Of a stretch of 37,359 nucleotides of DNA, positions 31,822-37,359 are shown one piece after another. Positions within the stretch are counted from its first letter, which is position 1. Every line of letters begins with the position of its first letter. The stretch covers positions 1-37,359 of the IMG/VR virus record IMGVR_UViG_3300033144_002427; one strand, written 5' to 3'. The notes below the pieces were generated by a model, which worked only from the letters and a program-made list of their open reading frames with translations, was not told the origin of the DNA and searched no databases. The translations under genes and the position numbers were made by a program. This stretch comes from a virus.

Positions 31822-31897
31822 TGGTAGATCAGATTGGATTCGAACCAACAAATACTCGCGTATCAGACGAGCCTCTTAACCGCTTGAGTACTGATCT
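31822..31897 (-). tRNA. tRNA-Ile(GAT)
   Basis: Cloverleaf with CCA. Acceptor AGATCAG/CTGATCT is perfect, and the anticodon arm CTCGT-CTGATAC-GCGAG gives GAT. Two bases separate its CCA from the 5' end of tRNA-Trp. Confidence 0.94.
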
Positions 31898-31905
31898 TTA
31901 ATTTT

Positions 31906-31975
31906 TGGAGACTCGGGGCGGAATCGAACCGCCCACCACAAGGATTGAAAGCCTCTAGTCCACCGTTGCCGAATC
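31906..31975 (-). tRNA. Glu-like tRNA(TTC), D arm reduced
   Basis: The acceptor GATTCGG/CCGAGTC and the T arm GGCGG-TTCGATT-CCGCC are good and CCA is encoded. The loop CTTTCAA would give TTC. Only about 12 bases lie between acceptor and anticodon stem, so there is no normal D arm, and the anticodon stem is weak. It may be a decayed or unconventional tRNA. A complete tRNA-Glu(TTC) lies at 33386-33460. Confidence 0.55.
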
Positions 31976-32278
31976 TATCCATTTTGTATATTCTGCCATA
32001 CTCTTATTAGAGTATAGCTTCACCATCGCAGTTACTCTCGCCCAGACACTTACTGGGATATCTTGCGGGTATCTTTCGATTTTCGCAAGCGCTGTGCCCT
32101 TCGAAAATGCATAGGCAATATGAGTAGCACGACACTCAGGACGTACACCATAAATACGATGGAGATAAAGCCACTCTCTAGTGTCTCCATTGTTTCGTTT
32201 CTCTTCTGTTCTAATAATCCTAGACTCTTGGGCTAGGTGTTTTGCTTTTACTTTTAAAGCTAATTTCCGATTTATCAT
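31955..32278 (-). CDS. Unknown basic protein ending inside the Glu-like tRNA
   Basis: A 107-residue basic helical protein with no recognised motif. Its ATG at 32278 lies only four bases past the -10 box of the promoter at 32282-32310, upstream of where transcription should begin, so either another promoter is used or translation starts further in. The stop codon lies 21 bases inside the Glu-like tRNA gene. Confidence 0.5.
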   Translation of the reverse strand: MINRKLALKVKAKHLAQESRIIRTEEKRNNGDTREWLYLHRIYGVRPECRATHIAYAFSKGTALAKIERYPQDIPVSVWARVTAMVKLYSNKSMAEYTKWIDSATVD

Positions 32279-32281
32279 TAT

Positions 32282-32310
32282 ATTATACCTTATTTTAATT
32301 TGAATTTCAA
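32282..32310 (-). promoter_or_regulatory. Promoter for the rnpB-feoA-ssrA segment
   Basis: TTGAAA (32310-32305), a 17-base spacer and TATAAT (32287-32282) on the minus strand. Downstream in order are the 107-residue gene, three tRNAs, rnpB, the FeoA-like gene and the tmRNA, then a terminator at 30908-30938. These define a candidate transcription unit. Confidence 0.85.
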
Positions 32311-32372
32311 GTTTATTTTAAATAAGGTATTTAAGGCGGTGCTCTAACTTCAGTTCATTTTCCTTCCTAGAT

Positions 32373-32447
32373 TGGTGGTGATGGTCGGAGTTGAACCGAC
32401 GACTTACAAGATATGAGCTTGCTGCTTAACCGTTCAGCTTCATCACC
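32373..32447 (-). tRNA. tRNA-Met(CAT), elongator-type
   Basis: Acceptor GGTGATG/CATCACC is perfect with CCA, and the anticodon loop CTCATAT gives CAT. The first pair is G-C, so it is not an initiator. An Ile tRNA with lysidine at CAT cannot be excluded, but tRNA-Ile(TAT) is already present. Confidence 0.93.
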
Positions 32448-32448
32448 T

Positions 32449-32811
32449 TTAACATGTTTTTGCTATTATATTAGAAAAAGTACTTTGTCTGTTTTCATCA
32501 TCTGTTACAGTCATATAAAACCAATGTCTACCTTCAGTTAGTTTTGGTATTTCCCATTGAACTAAAGCATTATTAGTTATATCAACTACTCTTTCTAATG
32601 TAGTCTCTTCTACACTAGGTTCGCTATTGATGAAGATAGTATATTTAAAAATATCTTCTATCAATAACTCTGATCCATCTGTTCTTTCTGCTGGAGTTTC
32701 CCATATTACTAACGCATCGCACCCTATAGTTGGGTCAGGGGGATTAGGAGAATTCCCACCCCCACAACCTACTAAAATAAAAAATGCTGCGCCTAAGTAC
32801 TTATTGTACAC
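32449..32811 (-). CDS. Lipoprotein with Fn3-like fold
   Basis: About 120 residues from a GTG start. A signal peptide ends in the lipobox FILVGC, giving lipidated Cys16, followed by a GGG/Pro linker and an all-beta domain with ALVIWETPAERTDGSELLIED and HWFYMTVTDDENRQSTFSN, the pattern of a fibronectin type III module. The gene overlaps its upstream partner by 11 bases. Surface lipoproteins in phages can block superinfection (T5 Llp is one), but the role here is inferred. Confidence 0.75.
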   Translation of the reverse strand: MYNKYLGAAFFILVGCGGGNSPNPPDPTIGCDALVIWETPAERTDGSELLIEDIFKYTIFINSEPSVEETTLERVVDITNNALVQWEIPKLTEGRHWFYMTVTDDENRQSTFSNIIAKTC

Positions 32812-33208
32812 TTAACAGTGTAGGCGGAAGTGGTACTCTGCCTAGATCTGCTGCGCTGTATGTTCTATTTGCTTCATTACTATATTGAGATTCTGATGCA
32901 TAATCAGTAGAAGTAGCTGTAGCTACAAAATAGTAAGTTCCAGGTACTCCCTGTACACAAGTGCCTACATCTTGTACTGCTGCTTCTACCGCAGAACCTA
33001 CATCATATAAAAAGGGATAAGGTCCACCCTGTGTATCTCCACAATATAATCTATAACTAAGAATATCTGTAGCAGGTATTACGTTACCATCTTCATACTG
33101 AGTAGGTGCTGTCCAACTAAAATCTGAAACAGGGGCAGCAGATACTCCTAAACTAATTACTATGCTTACAGCTAATCCTGCTATAAACATTCCTATAACT
33201 TTCTTCAT
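32801..33208 (-). CDS. Secreted Fn3-like protein
   Basis: A 135-residue protein with a classical signal peptide (basic MKK, hydrophobic 4-22, ASA-type cleavage near VSAAP) and one Fn3-like domain: FSWTAPTQYEDGNVIPATD, then YRLYCGDTQGGPY, then GTYYFVATATSTDYASESQ. Two cysteines could form a disulfide outside the cytoplasm. It pairs with the downstream lipoprotein, which has the same domain style. Confidence 0.75.
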   Translation of the reverse strand: MKKVIGMFIAGLAVSIVISLGVSAAPVSDFSWTAPTQYEDGNVIPATDILSYRLYCGDTQGGPYPFLYDVGSAVEAAVQDVGTCVQGVPGTYYFVATATSTDYASESQYSNEANRTYSAADLGRVPLPPTLLSVQ

Positions 33209-33222
33209 TTATCGCTCCTAAT

Positions 33223-33299
33223 TGGTCTCAACGGTTCGATTCGAACGAACGACCTCTCGCTTCCAAGGCGAGAACTCTACCAGACTGAGCTACGCTGAG
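33223..33299 (-). tRNA. tRNA-Pro(TGG)
   Basis: Cloverleaf with CCA. The anticodon arm CTCGC-CTTGGAA-GCGAG gives TGG, and the T arm GTTCG/CGAAC is perfect. Confidence 0.95.
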
Positions 33300-33303
33300 A
33301 TTC

Positions 33304-33381
33304 TGGGGTATAAGACCGGACTCGAACCGGCATTTTCCTGAATCACAATCAGGGGACTTATCCAATTAGTCTACTTATACC
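33304..33381 (-). tRNA. tRNA-His(GTG)
   Basis: The anticodon arm CCTGA-TTGTGAT-TCAGG gives GTG. An extra G at position -1 faces C73, the hallmark of His tRNAs. CCA is encoded. Confidence 0.96.
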
Positions 33382-33385
33382 ATTG

Positions 33386-33460
33386 TGGTACACTGACGGG
33401 GAATCGAACCCCGATTGCCGGGTTGAAAACCCGGTGTCCTAACCATTAGACGACCGGTGC
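33386..33460 (-). tRNA. tRNA-Glu(TTC)
   Basis: The anticodon arm CCGGG-TTTTCAA-CCCGG gives TTC. T arm perfect and CCA encoded. One C-A mismatch lies in the acceptor stem. Confidence 0.93.
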
Positions 33461-33462
33461 AT

Positions 33463-33539
33463 TGGTAGGAGATGACGGAATCGAACCGCCGACCCTTGCC
33501 TTGTAAAAGCAACGCTCTACGCAACTGAGCTAATCTCCC
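33463..33539 (-). tRNA. tRNA-Val(TAC)
   Basis: Acceptor GGGAGAT/ATCTCCT with CCA. The anticodon loop TTTACAA gives TAC. Two bases separate it from tRNA-Glu. Confidence 0.95.
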
Positions 33540-33543
33540 AATT

Positions 33544-33618
33544 TGGCGACCTCGAACGGAGTCGAACCGTCACTTTACCGCTAGACAGGCGGTTGCACTA
33601 CCGTTATGCTACGAGGCC
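33544..33618 (-). tRNA. tRNA-Asp(GTC)
   Basis: Acceptor GGCCTCG/CGAGGTC with discriminator G and CCA. The anticodon loop CTGTCTA gives GTC. The stop of the hydrolase gene overlaps its 5' end by 10 bases. Confidence 0.95.
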
Positions 33619-34157
33619 AATATTTTATCTATAATTAGATAAAGTTTATTTGCTGTTTTTAAATCTTTAGATACTCTATGTCCACTATCTCTTACTATAG
33701 TCTTTGTAATATTATCTTTAGTAGGTATCATAGTTAAATGTTTCAATTCTATCTTTTCATTTCCACTTATAAAATGATATTGTGTTGTATCATTAAACTT
33801 TAAGTGTTTTACTTTCCAATTTTTTATTTCTTTAGCATACTGTATATATCTTTTATCCCAAGGTACTAGCGGAGGATATATAGAATATTGTGTTGCAAAA
33901 GCAATAACTTTACTTACTGGATAATCCATAGCAAACATAGTAGCATTAAATGCCCCCATACTATTTCCTATAGTAACTATCTCATGTGTAGGATCTAATC
34001 GTTCTATAATCTTTTTACTATTTAAAGTATTATACCAACTTCTACGTGTATCTTTTGCAAAAATTACATTATAACCTTTAGTAAGATTATAGAATTCTTT
34101 TACCTCTACACTTCCTGATCCATGTTTTATACCAGTAAAACTTATTATTGTTTTCAT
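33609..34157 (-). CDS. Small alpha/beta-hydrolase-like esterase
   Basis: A 182-residue protein. IGNSMGAFNATMFA near residues 63-76 is the nucleophile elbow (Gly-x-Ser-x-Gly-like, with Ser in GNSMGA), and the catalytic His would be in RDSGHRVSK near 160. The N-terminal strand TIISFTGIKHG provides the oxyanion-hole region. It may cleave an ester or thioester; the substrate is unknown. The 3' end enters tRNA-Asp. Confidence 0.75.
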   Translation of the reverse strand: MKTIISFTGIKHGSGSVEVKEFYNLTKGYNVIFAKDTRRSWYNTLNSKKIIERLDPTHEIVTIGNSMGAFNATMFAMDYPVSKVIAFATQYSIYPPLVPWDKRYIQYAKEIKNWKVKHLKFNDTTQYHFISGNEKIELKHLTMIPTKDNITKTIVRDSGHRVSKDLKTANKLYLIIDKILAS

Positions 34158-34161
34158 AAAT

Positions 34162-34221
34162 TTGTGAGCGACGCTTTTTCAGGAGTGCGCCCTCAATTCA
34201 ACTCCAATTGTTCACCAACGA
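34162..34221 (-). other. Structured spacer between hydrolase gene and tRNA-Asn
   Basis: On the minus strand GGTGA and TCAC close a region containing GGAGT/ACTCC and the small palindrome AGCGTCGCT. There is no CCA, T arm or reading frame. It resembles the 30686-30734 element in being a short folded block next to a tRNA. Function unknown. Confidence 0.35.
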
Positions 34222-34224
34222 ATT

Positions 34225-34308
34225 TGGCTCCGGGAAAAGGGGTCGAACCTTTGCTCTTGCGAGACCTCGGATTAACAGTCCGGTACATTACCACTCTGCC
34301 ATCCCGGA
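34225..34308 (-). tRNA. tRNA-Asn(GTT) with long variable arm
   Basis: Acceptor TCCGGGA/TCCCGGA, discriminator G, CCA, and the Asn-like anticodon stem-loop GGACTGTTAATCC. Between anticodon and T arms lies a 14-base variable arm containing a CTC-GCAA-GAG hairpin; bacterial Asn tRNAs have a short loop there. Confidence 0.88.
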
Positions 34309-34470
34309 TTAATTATTTGAACGTTCTGCTATTTTATCATCATTTAAACGTATAATTTCAGCTTCCATAGCTTCCATTCTTTCAACTGCACGTTCTACTA
34401 GTGTAGTTGGATATCCGTCCTTCTTGAGACGAATTGCAAATTCCCTTAATTCTTTTGTAAACTGACTCAT
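34309..34470 (-). CDS. Small charged helical protein
   Basis: About 53 residues from ATG 34470, which follows AAGGAAG; the longer frame would enter tRNA-Tyr. It is almost all helix with alternating acidic and basic residues. The stop codon is directly followed by tRNA-Asn. Function unknown. Confidence 0.65.
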   Translation of the reverse strand: MSQFTKELREFAIRLKKDGYPTTLVERAVERMEAMEAEIIRLNDDKIAERSNN

Positions 34471-34485
34471 TATACTTCCTTTGTT

Positions 34486-34578
34486 TGGTGGATGCGGATG
34501 GAATCGAACCATCACCCCGTCCAGCGGATTACGGATTTACAGTCCGCAGCGACTTAAGCCAATATTCGCCTCGCATCC
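34486..34578 (-). tRNA. tRNA-Tyr(GTA)
   Basis: Class II cloverleaf with long variable arm, perfect acceptor GGATGCG/CGCATCC, anticodon loop CTGTAAA and CCA. The D arm is longer than usual. Confidence 0.95.
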
Positions 34579-34584
34579 TATATT

Positions 34585-34661
34585 TGGTAGCCCTAGTCGG
34601 ATTCGAACCGACACTTTACGGAATCTAAACCCGCTCCCTCTGCCAATTGGGGTATAGGGCC
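34585..34661 (-). tRNA. tRNA-Leu(TAG) with short variable loop
   Basis: Acceptor GGCCCTA/TAGGGCT with CCA, and the anticodon loop TTTAGAT gives TAG for CUA. The variable loop is only five bases (AAAGT), unlike normal bacterial tRNA-Leu. The D arm resembles tRNA-Leu(TAA) at 29089-29165. The 5' G is shared with the stop codon of the gene before it. Confidence 0.88.
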
Positions 34662-34849
34662 TAAAGTTTCTCTACCCCTACTATATATTCATCATTAAAA
34701 TAAAAATTATTAGTTTCTCCTGGTCTCAGTACATATCGTGGAGATTTTTCAGGAATCTCTAATACATATTTCGTTATTGCGTTTTCTTTTAATATACCAT
34801 TAATTAATAATGATTCTGTTTCAGATTTATTTTCTATATAAAATTTCAT
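34661..34849 (-). CDS. Small protein, unknown function
   Basis: About 62 residues from ATG 34849 (a TTG at 34855 is also possible), overlapping the end of the GNGNSR gene. It has a beta-rich composition with SPRYVLRPGETNNFYFNDEY. No known motif. The TAG stop overlaps the first base of tRNA-Leu(TAG). Confidence 0.6.
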   Translation of the reverse strand: MKFYIENKSETESLLINGILKENAITKYVLEIPEKSPRYVLRPGETNNFYFNDEYIVGVEKL

Positions 34850-35441
34850 TTTCAAATGTCTTGTATGTTATAAATTCTGTAGTATTTTCCGGCCAATTAT
34901 CTTTTATATTTACATTTATAAATATAGTTTCTTTAGCCGCCTCTACTGCTTGTACATTATGTTTAAACATTTTTTCTAAATTTCTTCTCTTATCTTTAGG
35001 ATAATTTTTAGTATCATTATAAATATTACCTTTATAACAATCCATCCCCAACATATAACATTTTGATGGTCTTATTAATAATGAAACTATTTTAATAGCC
35101 AAACATCCTGAACTATTTACTTCTGGTACTTTCCAAGCTATAAAGTGTTTTAGATCTCGTTCTCTATTAGCAAGAGTTATACAACAGTTTTCTTTAGCAT
35201 AATTCTGTGCTTCTTTTATCATACGATAATTTACTGCTACAAGTATATCGGGAGAAAAATCTCTATATAAAGCATTACAGCCTATTATTGTACCTTTTCC
35301 TCTTAGCTTTTTTAAATCGAAATTTTCTCTACTATTGCCGTTACCTACTATAAATACCGGATCTGTCATAAATTCTAATTTGTCAAATAGCGGATTAGGT
35401 CTTATTAATTTTCCTTTACTATCTTTTAAAAGGTTAAGCAT
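34827..35441 (-). CDS. GNGNSR-motif Rossmann-like protein B
   Basis: A 204-residue protein with FIVGNGNSRENFDLKKLRGK near residue 30, TIIGCNALYRDFSPDILVAV, SGCLAIKIVSLL, and CYMLGMDCYKGNIYND. The pattern of a glycine-rich NGxS loop, then GCN and a pD-x-x-x-x-D segment recalls GT42 sialyltransferases and DUF115-type proteins that handle nucleotide sugars. It is a tandem paralogue of the next gene upstream and overlaps it by 16 bases. The glycan link is inference. Confidence 0.65.
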   Translation of the reverse strand: MLNLLKDSKGKLIRPNPLFDKLEFMTDPVFIVGNGNSRENFDLKKLRGKGTIIGCNALYRDFSPDILVAVNYRMIKEAQNYAKENCCITLANRERDLKHFIAWKVPEVNSSGCLAIKIVSLLIRPSKCYMLGMDCYKGNIYNDTKNYPKDKRRNLEKMFKHNVQAVEAAKETIFINVNIKDNWPENTTEFITYKTFENEILYRK

Positions 35442-36070
35442 AATACTTTTGTTTTAAAATCTTGAATAGACATAAACTCATATTTACCAGTATCATGACA
35501 AGCTTTGGGCCAGGTGTCTTTTTCATTTACATTAATATAAATAGTCTCCCCCACACCCTGTAATACTTTTAAATAATAAGTATTAACTCCTTTAAAATTT
35601 TTCAATGTATTAGGGGCATAATTCGCTGTACCATCATACATATTACCCGGATAACCATCCATTCCCAGCATATAACACTTTTTTGGTTTCATAAGTTGAG
35701 AAATCATTTTCATTCCAAAACATCCTGTAGTATTAAACTTATCTGTTCTGAAACGAAAAGATCCTGGTATTGCAACACTTCTAGCACCTGGAATTATACA
35801 AGTATTTTCTCTACAATAATCCGATTTTTTTATTTCTTTTAGCATTTTAGCGTCAATAGCTAACAAAATATCAGGAGAAAAATCTCTAAAAATAGCGTTA
35901 CAACCTATAATTGTACCTAGAGGCCGTAATTGTTCTAAGTCAAAGGTTTTTCTACTATTACCGTTGCCTATAAGAAATACTACATCAGTTAAATATTTTT
36001 TATTTTCTTCTTTACTAAAGGGACTCGCCCTCTCTTTCGAGGGACGAGCCACCGGTTGCTTAGGTGTCAA
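35426..36070 (-). CDS. GNGNSR-motif Rossmann-like protein A
   Basis: About 214 residues from a TTG start at 36070 with GAAGGA seven bases upstream; GTG 36052 is an alternative. It shows FLIGNGNSRKTFDLEQLRPL, TIIGCNAIFRDFSPDILLAI, TTGCFGMKMISQL and CYMLGMDGYPGNMYDG, aligning with the downstream paralogue along its length, and has a short basic N-terminal extension. The start overlaps the stop of the phosphoesterase gene. The pair may act as a heterodimer or on two substrates. Confidence 0.65.
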   Translation of the reverse strand: MTPKQPVARPSKERASPFSKEENKKYLTDVVFLIGNGNSRKTFDLEQLRPLGTIIGCNAIFRDFSPDILLAIDAKMLKEIKKSDYCRENTCIIPGARSVAIPGSFRFRTDKFNTTGCFGMKMISQLMKPKKCYMLGMDGYPGNMYDGTANYAPNTLKNFKGVNTYYLKVLQGVGETIYINVNEKDTWPKACHDTGKYEFMSIQDFKTKVLCLTF

Positions 36071-36852
36071 ATGTTAATCCTTCATTAAAGTCTTGATTTA
36101 ACATTACTCCGTGATACCCCATAGGATTACATAGAATTCGAGTACCATGTACTTCTATATCTACATTATCATGAGTATGTCCATGACACCAGTAGTCTAT
36201 ATCATACTTCTCAATAAGATGATCTAAGTCTGTCATAAAGAAAGCATTTAGATCATTACCTTTAAATTTCTCAGCTACACAAAGTGGATGTGGTAAGTGA
36301 TGGGTCATTACTATCGTTTTACCTTTCCACGGTTGATCTAGTATATCTTTCATATACTGTAGCGTTAACTTATGTGCGTGATCAGTATCGTCAACTGTTA
36401 TCTTTCTTACAAAACCTTCTGGTTGATTAATCTTAATAACTTGATAATCATTCATGCGTCGACATTGCCACCGCATATGTGGATCAGTTACTAGTGTCCA
36501 TAGCGTTGCACCTATAATACGAATATCTTCACAGTAGTAAACATCATCATCCAAAAATGTAAAGTTAATTGGCATATCAACATTTTGCCAAAATTCTTTA
36601 ACTTCATTTACTTCTTGGTTATAAAACTCATGGTTACCAAGAATATATACCACATCTTGGAAACGCTCGCACATCTTCTCTAGCCACGGTTGAGCCTTGT
36701 GACCAACGTGGACGTCTCCTGCTAATAGCAGGACAGTGTCCTTGTCGTCCTCTTGCTCCTGCAGGCTCCCACTCTTTTACTGCTTCCTGCTTATAAAATG
36801 GCCTGGCACCATAAAACTCCAGGTGCAAATCGCTTAGTAATTTAAACTTCAT
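36060..36852 (-). CDS. Calcineurin-like phosphoesterase broken by a +1 frameshift
   Basis: The first frame (ATG 36852) starts with KFKLLSDLHLEFYG, metal motif I, and then loses sense after about residue 30. One base over, the frame continues with DDKDTVLLLAGDVHVGHK, VVYILGNHEFYNQ, VMTHHLPHP and CHGHTHDN, the remaining motifs, to the stop at 36060. Together they make a normal phosphoesterase of about 263 residues. The break lies near 36760-36777, around AAAAGAG and GGGAG runs. It could be a sequencing indel, a recent mutation or programmed shifting. Confidence 0.8.
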
Positions 36853-36853
36853 C

Positions 36854-37123
36854 TCACTCTTCCCAGTCTATACCTCCGGGCTTGAATGAGCGCCAAAGGT
36901 TATTTGAATTAATACCTGTTTCTTCTGTAAAGCTCTCCAGTTCCGTTTCTCTAATAGATTCTGAATAAGCTAACTTTTCTCTTAAATTTTCTACTTCTTC
37001 TTCTGTCAAATCACTGACGTCATATACTAAGTAATTATCTCTAGGTACCGACACAACTATTGCTGTTCGTTCACTTACATCACCATTAGCTTTTGTATAT
37101 GTAAATTTTTTAATCTTCATCAT
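36854..37123 (-). CDS. Small acidic protein, unknown function
   Basis: About 89 residues from ATG 37123 (ATG 37120 and GTG 37132 are alternatives). It begins with a beta-rich KIKKFTYTKANGDVSERTAIV, then an acidic helix (LTEEEVENLREKL), and ends GGIDWEE. It overlaps the end of the upstream gene and stops one base before the phosphoesterase. No family recognised. Confidence 0.6.
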   Translation of the reverse strand: MMKIKKFTYTKANGDVSERTAIVVSVPRDNYLVYDVSDLTEEEVENLREKLAYSESIRETELESFTEETGINSNNLWRSFKPGGIDWEE

Positions 37124-37313
37124 AATCCCCACTAAGTAATCCGAACGTACCCATAATAGTTTCTGTTAAATCGTCCAAAGATTGAATAGTTAATCTATCC
37201 AAACCTTTAACTTCGTTACCATTAAGTACTCTAAATAACTTAGCAATAATATCTTTCTTAAGTCTACGTTTAGGCTTATAGTTCTTTTGTTGAATGTAAA
37301 ATCTGTCTCCCAT
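37110..37313 (-). CDS. Small protein with basic N-terminus, unknown function
   Basis: A 67-residue protein with a basic first third (KNYKPKRRLKKD) and an acidic end (GDYDED). It is the first gene after a -10 box at 37342-37347 with GAGAAG before the ATG, so it leads the operon containing the phosphoesterase and GNGNSR genes. Confidence 0.65.
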   Translation of the reverse strand: MGDRFYIQQKNYKPKRRLKKDIIAKLFRVLNGNEVKGLDRLTIQSLDDLTETIMGTFGLLSGDYDED

Positions 37314-37341
37314 AATCTTCTCTTATTTTTTCAGTTTATTT

Positions 37342-37347
37342 ATTATA
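37342..37347 (-). promoter_or_regulatory. Promoter -10 box at the window edge
   Basis: TATAAT on the minus strand preceded by ATTTGA, the same spacer end as at 22775-22803. With a 17-base spacer the -35 box would lie about 37365-37370, beyond the window. Confidence 0.65.
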
Positions 37348-37359
37348 TCAAATCTGTAT

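Noticed and set aside
31594-31827. Plus-strand open frame over rnpB and tRNA-Trp
   Set aside because: Antisense to structured RNAs. Its apparent protein repeats GVEPTRQ-type strings, which are translations of T-arm complements.
1-37359. CRISPR arrays, insertion sequences, integrase or attachment sites
   Set aside because: No regularly spaced repeats, transposase or integrase motifs were seen. The mobile elements found are the HNH endonuclease and its relic.

Overview
The window is a piece of a tailed double-stranded DNA phage genome, AT-rich and very tightly packed. Apart from a short plus-strand lysis cassette at the left end (1-894), everything is on the minus strand, so genes are transcribed from high to low coordinates. 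The replication block (about 2.8-19.3 kb) has a flap exonuclease, PD-(D/E)XK nuclease, SbcC/SbcD pair, single-strand DNA-binding protein, SF2 helicase, family A polymerase, primase, DnaB-type helicase, a multi-HTH protein and an NAD ligase split into two genes. This matches the D5-D15 region of coliphage T5 as I remember it, so I read the window as a T5-like siphovirus. The class II (B12-dependent) ribonucleotide reductase, sulfotransferases and peptide deformylase suggest a host unlike the enteric T5 hosts. The two-piece tmRNA would fit an alphaproteobacterial host or gene source; that is an inference.

Layout: 1-894 lysis genes (holin-like, i-spanin with a frameshift, o-spanin lipoprotein). 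822-2861 ribonucleotide reductase. 2848-19330 replication, recombination and DNA-binding genes, with one freestanding HNH endonuclease. 19385-22751 accessory genes: deformylase, twin small C5-cytosine methyltransferases, a SLOG protein, a zinc protein. 22800-26650 a glycan-type cassette of three sulfotransferases, a capsule-type transferase, a TylF-type methyltransferase and a GT8-like protein, ending at a decayed HNH fragment. 27.6-34.7 kb a translation-RNA island of 21 tRNA genes or tRNA-like genes mixed with small genes. 34.6-37.3 kb a tandem pair of GNGNSR proteins, a frameshifted phosphoesterase and small genes.

The main discovery is inside the RNA island. At 31501-31746 there is a compact RNase P RNA (rnpB), recognised by its universally conserved blocks and by its P1, P2 and P4 pairings. 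At 30940-31305 there is a circularly permuted, two-piece tmRNA (ssrA), recognised by an alanine-type acceptor stem with a G-U third pair, a T arm with encoded CCA, a two-part P2 helix joining the pieces, and a tag frame ending in ELAMAA-stop. The two flank a FeoA-like reading frame that overlaps both RNAs, and a tRNA-Trp CCA end sits one base from the 5' end of rnpB. A permuted tmRNA needs cleavage at the 5' end of its coding piece, which is RNase P-type work, so the phage seems to carry both the substrates (tRNAs and pre-tmRNA) and the catalytic RNA that matures them. Several tRNAs are structurally odd: two Leu-anticodon tRNAs have short variable loops, an Asn tRNA has a long variable arm, and the Trp and one Glu-like tRNA have shrunken D arms.

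Five promoters share a TTGACA-like -35 box, an exact 17-base spacer and TATAAT; a sixth -10 box is at the right edge. At two of them the predicted transcript starts at or within two bases of the start codon.
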